From Maridesulfovibrio hydrothermalis AM13 = DSM 14728 (GTDB lineage: Bacteria > Desulfobacterota > Desulfovibrionia > Desulfovibrionales > Desulfovibrionaceae), in contig NC_020055.1 of assembly GCF_000331025.1 (NCBI RefSeq), positions 1,468,370 to 1,532,369 on the forward strand: a DNA stretch of 64,000 bases, in the 5' to 3' direction. Positions within the stretch are counted from its first letter, which is position 1; each line of letters begins with the position of its first letter. Position numbers and translations under genes: made by a program. The notes under the pieces were generated by a model, which made no database searches, was not told the DNA's origin, and saw only the letters and a list, made by a program, of their open reading frames with translations. Shown in pieces: positions 61,299 through 64,000 of this stretch.

Positions 61299-61802
61299 GT
61301 GAAAACAACAAAAAGTCAGGACAGAACAGAGTCCCTCAAATCTTTGGGGCAGGCCGGAGCAACCAAGTACAATTACGATACTCCGTCCCCTGAAATACTT
61401 GAAACTTTTCCGAATAATTTTCCGGGCAGACCGTACATTATCAGTATCGAATTTCCCGAATACACATCACTCTGTCCGGTCACCGGACAGCCTGATTTTG
61501 CCACTATTATTGTTGAGTACATCCCTGATGAACTTTGCGTGGAATCCAAAAGTTTCAAACTCTATATGGGGTCTTACCGCAATCATCAGTCCTTCATGGA
61601 AACCATAACCAACAACATCCTTGATCATTTTGTGGAATCTCTTTCCCCGCTATGGATGAGGGTTAAAGGCATCTTTTCTCCTCGCGGAGGGACTGGATTG
61701 CATGTTTTTGCTGAGCATTATAAAAAAGACAGTGCTGAGTATGAACAGGTGCGTGATGTTGTTAAAGAATGGAAATCAGAGGCCAACAGGCATGGTGCAT
61801 AG
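61299..61802 (+). CDS. queF: NADPH-dependent preQ0 reductase QueF (unimodular)
   Basis: 167 residues of the short QueF type. Active-site cysteine C59 and aspartate D66 lie in Y-T-S-L-C-P-V-T-G-Q-P-D-F; the NADPH-binding E-S-K-S-F-K-L-Y motif follows near residue 82. It reduces 7-cyano-7-deazaguanine to preQ1 in tRNA queuosine synthesis. GTG start at 61299 with GGAGA upstream. Divergent from the precursor transporter. Confidence 0.93.
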   Translation: MKTTKSQDRTESLKSLGQAGATKYNYDTPSPEILETFPNNFPGRPYIISIEFPEYTSLCPVTGQPDFATIIVEYIPDELCVESKSFKLYMGSYRNHQSFMETITNNILDHFVESLSPLWMRVKGIFSPRGGTGLHVFAEHYKKDSAEYEQVRDVVKEWKSEANRHGA

Positions 61803-61860
61803 AATTGACGGTTATCTTTTAAATTTATCAACTGGCTGTAATTGAATATGTTTGTTGCAG

Positions 61861-61888
61861 GTCCGGGTGAAAATGTTTGAACCCGGAC
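61861..61888. repeat. Perfect hairpin between queF and arsR
   Basis: GTCCGGGT (61861-61868) and ACCCGGAC (61881-61888) are exact inverses with a 12-base loop, 58 bases after queF and touching the arsR -35 box. No T-run follows, so it may be a weak terminator of queF. Confidence 0.5.
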
Positions 61889-61916
61889 TTGACAGATTAT
61901 AATCTAGTTGTATATT
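61889..61916 (+). promoter_or_regulatory. arsR promoter with palindromic operator
   Basis: Consensus -35 TTGACA at 61889-61894, -10 TATATT at 61911-61916, 16-base spacer. A perfect 12-base palindrome (AGATTATAATCT, 61894-61905) fills the spacer, so a bound ArsR dimer would block RNA polymerase. Autoregulation of the arsR operon is the straightforward reading. Confidence 0.75.
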
Positions 61917-61946
61917 TTGCCAAGTAGGAAAATACACAGGAGCACC

Positions 61947-62276
61947 ATGCACCCGAATATTGAAGCAAAAGCAAAAGTGTTTAAAGCACTCGGACATCCC
62001 AGCCGCCTTGCCATTGTCGAGGCCCTTTGTGACGGGGAGCTTTGCGTTTGCGATATTGTGCCGGTTGTGGGGCGCGATATCTCGACTGTTTCAAAGCATC
62101 TGTCACTTCTTAAAGAAGCTGGAATTCTTCAGCACAGCAAGCGGGGCACGAATGTGTATTACAGGCTGGCAATGGATTGTGTTCCCGGTTTTTTGAGTTG
62201 TCTTGAAAATTTTTTAGGCAAAAGGTTTGAAGAGCAGGCCAGAGCTTACGCTTCGAACTCTATTAAAAAAATGTAG
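61947..62276 (+). CDS. arsR: ArsR/SmtB family metalloregulator, arsenite type
   Basis: 109 residues, winged helix-turn-helix. The metal-site motif E-L-C-V-C-D has C33 and C35, as in arsenite-responsive ArsR; the recognition helix is S-T-V-S-K-H-L-S-L-L. It should repress its own promoter and leave DNA on binding As(III) or Sb(III). ATG at 61947 with AGGAG upstream; an upstream extension to 61908 would run through the promoter. Confidence 0.88.
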   Translation: MHPNIEAKAKVFKALGHPSRLAIVEALCDGELCVCDIVPVVGRDISTVSKHLSLLKEAGILQHSKRGTNVYYRLAMDCVPGFLSCLENFLGKRFEEQARAYASNSIKKM

Positions 62277-62367
62277 GATCGGTCAGAAAGCGAAGATGAA
62301 GCCGTTCTATTTTTTTGTTTTTAAACTTTCGTATTTGGCAAAATAGCATAAGGAGAAGGAGGCCGTT

Positions 62368-63459
62368 GTGGAAGAATTAAATATTAAACCCTGTGCATGT
62401 GAGGCTAAGCCTAAAGCTGAAGAAGTTCCGCCATCATTCTTTTTAACCGGCAAGCCTCTTTGGGGGGCGATGATTGTCGGGCTTGTGTGCTGGTATGCGC
62501 TGTATTCTCAGCTTTTACCTTTTTCCAAGTATGCTACTTTTGATTTGCTGGGTCTGACACCCGGAACCCATCTGGGGGAGGCTGTCCAGTTTTTTATTTA
62601 TGATACGCCAAAGGTGCTCATGCTGCTTGGAGTGGTTGTGTTCGGGATTGGCGTGATAAGGTCTTATGTGACAGTTGAATGGACCCGTAAGGTTCTTGCT
62701 GGGCGCAGAGAGTCAGCGGGAAATGTCATGGCCGCTCTGCTTGGAGTGGTGACACCGTTTTGCTCCTGCTCAGCAGTCCCGTTATTTATTGGTTTTGTCG
62801 CTGGCGGAGTTCCGCTCGGGGTTACTTTTTCATTTTTGATTTCAGCCCCTATGGTCAATGAGGTTGCCTTGGTGCTGCTGTACGGACTTATGGGCTGGAA
62901 GGTTGCAACATTGTATTTTGTGACCGGAGTTAGCATTGCCATAGTGGCCGGCTGGGTTATCGGCAGATTGAAGATGGAAAAATATGTGGAAAGCTGGGTG
63001 ACACTGGCAACTGCTGATAAAAGTGTTGTGCCCTCCGGCATGAATATAGAGCAACGGGTTATGTTCGGGATCGATTCGGTCAAGGATATTGTAGGCAAGG
63101 TATGGCTTTATGTTGTGCTGGGTATCGCTGCCGGAGCGGCCATTCACGGTTATGTGCCGGAAGATATGATGGCTTCAATTATGGGTAAGGGAGTCTGGTG
63201 GGCTGTTCCGGTCTCGGTATTGCTCGGTATTCCTATGTACACCAATGCTGCCGGGGTTATCCCTATAGTTGATGCCTTGCTTGGCAAGGGGGCGGCTCTC
63301 GGAACTGTGCTGGCTTTTATGATGAGTGTCATTGCTCTTTCTTTTCCTGAGATGGTCATCCTGCGCAAAGTTTTAAAGCCCAGATTGATAGCTGTGTTTG
63401 TCGGTGTGGTCGCTTGCGGCATTTTGATGGTCGGGTATCTGTTTAATATGATAATATAA
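62368..63459 (+). CDS. Permease of the ArsP/DUF318 family
   Basis: 363 residues with about eight to ten membrane helices and the family motif T-P-F-C-S-C-S-A-V-P-L-F-I-G-F near residue 133. An unusual N-terminal C-A-C-E-A-K stretch (residues 9-14) may bind metal. Family members export arsenic compounds, including organic arsenicals, or other oxyanions. GTG start at 62368 after GGAGG. Located directly after arsR, so arsenic efflux is likely; it could also be methylarsenite-specific as in ArsP. Confidence 0.83.
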   Translation: MEELNIKPCACEAKPKAEEVPPSFFLTGKPLWGAMIVGLVCWYALYSQLLPFSKYATFDLLGLTPGTHLGEAVQFFIYDTPKVLMLLGVVVFGIGVIRSYVTVEWTRKVLAGRRESAGNVMAALLGVVTPFCSCSAVPLFIGFVAGGVPLGVTFSFLISAPMVNEVALVLLYGLMGWKVATLYFVTGVSIAIVAGWVIGRLKMEKYVESWVTLATADKSVVPSGMNIEQRVMFGIDSVKDIVGKVWLYVVLGIAAGAAIHGYVPEDMMASIMGKGVWWAVPVSVLLGIPMYTNAAGVIPIVDALLGKGAALGTVLAFMMSVIALSFPEMVILRKVLKPRLIAVFVGVVACGILMVGYLFNMII

Positions 63460-63479
63460 AAAGAATTCTACTTAGTCCT

Positions 63480-63518
63480 GCCCGCATAAATCATTTAATG
63501 GTTTATGCGGGCTTTTTT
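63480..63518 (+). terminator. Intrinsic terminator after the ArsP-like gene
   Basis: Perfect 11-bp arms (63480-63490 and 63502-63512) with an 11-base loop and six T at 63513-63518. Confidence 0.85.
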
Positions 63519-63590
63519 GTGTAAAAAGTGTTTTTTGGGCTGAAATGTGCTAAATAGATTGTAAGCTGATTATTAAAGGAGGTCCGGCAT

Positions 63591-64000
63591 ATGACTGATA
63601 ATTATGAAACCGGTTTTCTGGTTATAAGTTGTTCAGGAGCTTCCAGTTCCGGCCAGGCTGCTAATGAGCTGGCTGTGGAGCTTAATAAGAGCGGATTTGC
63701 CAAGATGGTTTGTCTGGCCGGTGTCGGGGCAGGGCTGGATGATTGTGTGGAGGATGCCGGACGGGTCAGGGATTTGATTGTCATTGACGGTTGTGACAAG
63801 GCTTGTTCACATAAAATGCTGGAAAAAATCGGAATCAAGCCTGTTCATACCTTTTGCCTTACCAAAATGGGGGTAAATTGTCCTGTGTCCGATGTAGACC
63901 CTGAGCTTCTGAGTGAATTGCGCAAGAAGATAAAGTTATTATTCGGACAGAGCAGAGCTGATAGTAAGTATGCTGTCTGCGGTTGTGACACGTGTGTGAG
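63591..64000 (+). CDS. DGC-domain putative zinc-binding protein (partial, runs off the window)
   Basis: At least 136 residues, cut by the window end. Cysteine-rich DGC family: C-S-G-A-S-S near residue 14, C-L-A-G-V near 40, the D-G-C-D-K-A-C motif near 66 and C-G-C-D-T-C at the visible end. Proteins of this family often sit beside ArsP-like permeases and redox proteins in metal(loid) loci. ATG at 63591 with AAAGGAGGT upstream, a very strong ribosome site. A terminator precedes it, so it may have its own promoter. Confidence 0.78.
   Translation, partial: MTDNYETGFLVISCSGASSSGQAANELAVELNKSGFAKMVCLAGVGAGLDDCVEDAGRVRDLIVIDGCDKACSHKMLEKIGIKPVHTFCLTKMGVNCPVSDVDPELLSELRKKIKLLFGQSRADSKYAVCGCDTCV

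Noticed and set aside
1..64000. CRISPR arrays, tRNA or rRNA genes, insertion sequences, prophage
   Set aside because: No regularly spaced repeats, tRNA T-loop/acceptor patterns, transposases or phage structural genes were recognised on reading both strands.

Overview
The window looks like chromosome from a marine, anaerobic, sulfate-reducing Desulfovibrio/Maridesulfovibrio-type bacterium (Desulfobacterota). This is inferred from the gene repertoire: SulP sulfate permease, cobalamin-type and SPASM radical SAM enzymes, a selenocysteine-containing redox protein, many PAS sensor kinases, RND efflux and a nonulosonate pathway. No rRNA, tRNA, insertion sequence, prophage or CRISPR array was recognised.

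Layout. 0.2-2.3 kb (+): a DUF1611/DgcN-like ATPase-fold protein overlapping a PLP amino-acid racemase, a D-amino-acid pair. 2.5-7.1 kb: a PP2C-type phosphatase, a SulP permease with an odd promoter/terminator leader, a periplasmic solute-binding protein, and a peroxiredoxin-like gene whose frame is interrupted by UGA exactly at the first position of the redox motif (U-P-Y-C). A bacterial SECIS-like hairpin follows, so this is called a selenoprotein. 7.3-26.6 kb (-): a tightly packed run of 21 genes, transcribed from 26.6 down to 7.3 kb, for a type II fatty-acid/polyene-like lipid. It holds three intact ketosynthases, one degenerate ketosynthase (chain-length-factor-like), two acyl carrier proteins, a ketoreductase, two hotdog dehydratases, a thioesterase, an AMP ligase, a CrtI-like FAD enzyme, two radical SAM enzymes, two acyltransferases, a glycosyltransferase, LolA, an MMPL exporter and lipoproteins. 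It combines hallmarks of aryl-polyene and ladderane-type clusters but lacks the ammonia lyase. 26.8-36.7 kb: a tiny lipoprotein, a GAF-PAS-GGDEF cyclase, a four-PAS hybrid histidine kinase, an RND efflux pair and a cupin.

37.0-54.9 kb (+, except one gene): a surface-glycan cluster. It contains a TIGR04372-like glycosyltransferase, a NeuB-like synthase without SAF domain, a domain-swapped HldE-like fusion, a deoxyhypusine-synthase-like protein, a GmhA-like isomerase, two SPASM-type radical SAM proteins, a HAD phosphatase, an APH-fold kinase, a split transketolase, three methyltransferase-fold proteins, then NeuA, NeuB, NeuC and a GT-B/TPR protein. Together they suggest synthesis and CMP activation of one or more unusual acidic sugars for surface or flagellar decoration.

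55.2-64.0 kb: a Tat-exported metallophosphoesterase, then a LuxP/LuxQ-like pair on the minus strand. The binding protein keeps essentially all autoinducer-2 contact residues of Vibrio LuxP; the kinase resembles LuxQ in its N-terminal half but has no receiver domain. Next come a queuosine-precursor transporter with a structured leader, divergent from queF, and an arsR/permease/DGC-protein arsenic-type locus with a clear promoter and a palindromic operator.

Most notable: the UGA/Sec peroxiredoxin with its SECIS, the 21-gene aryl-polyene/ladderane hybrid operon, the LuxPQ-like system outside Vibrio, and the glycan cluster with a deoxyhypusine-synthase-like enzyme and split transketolase. All functional assignments come from reading motifs and remembered family features; no searches were run.
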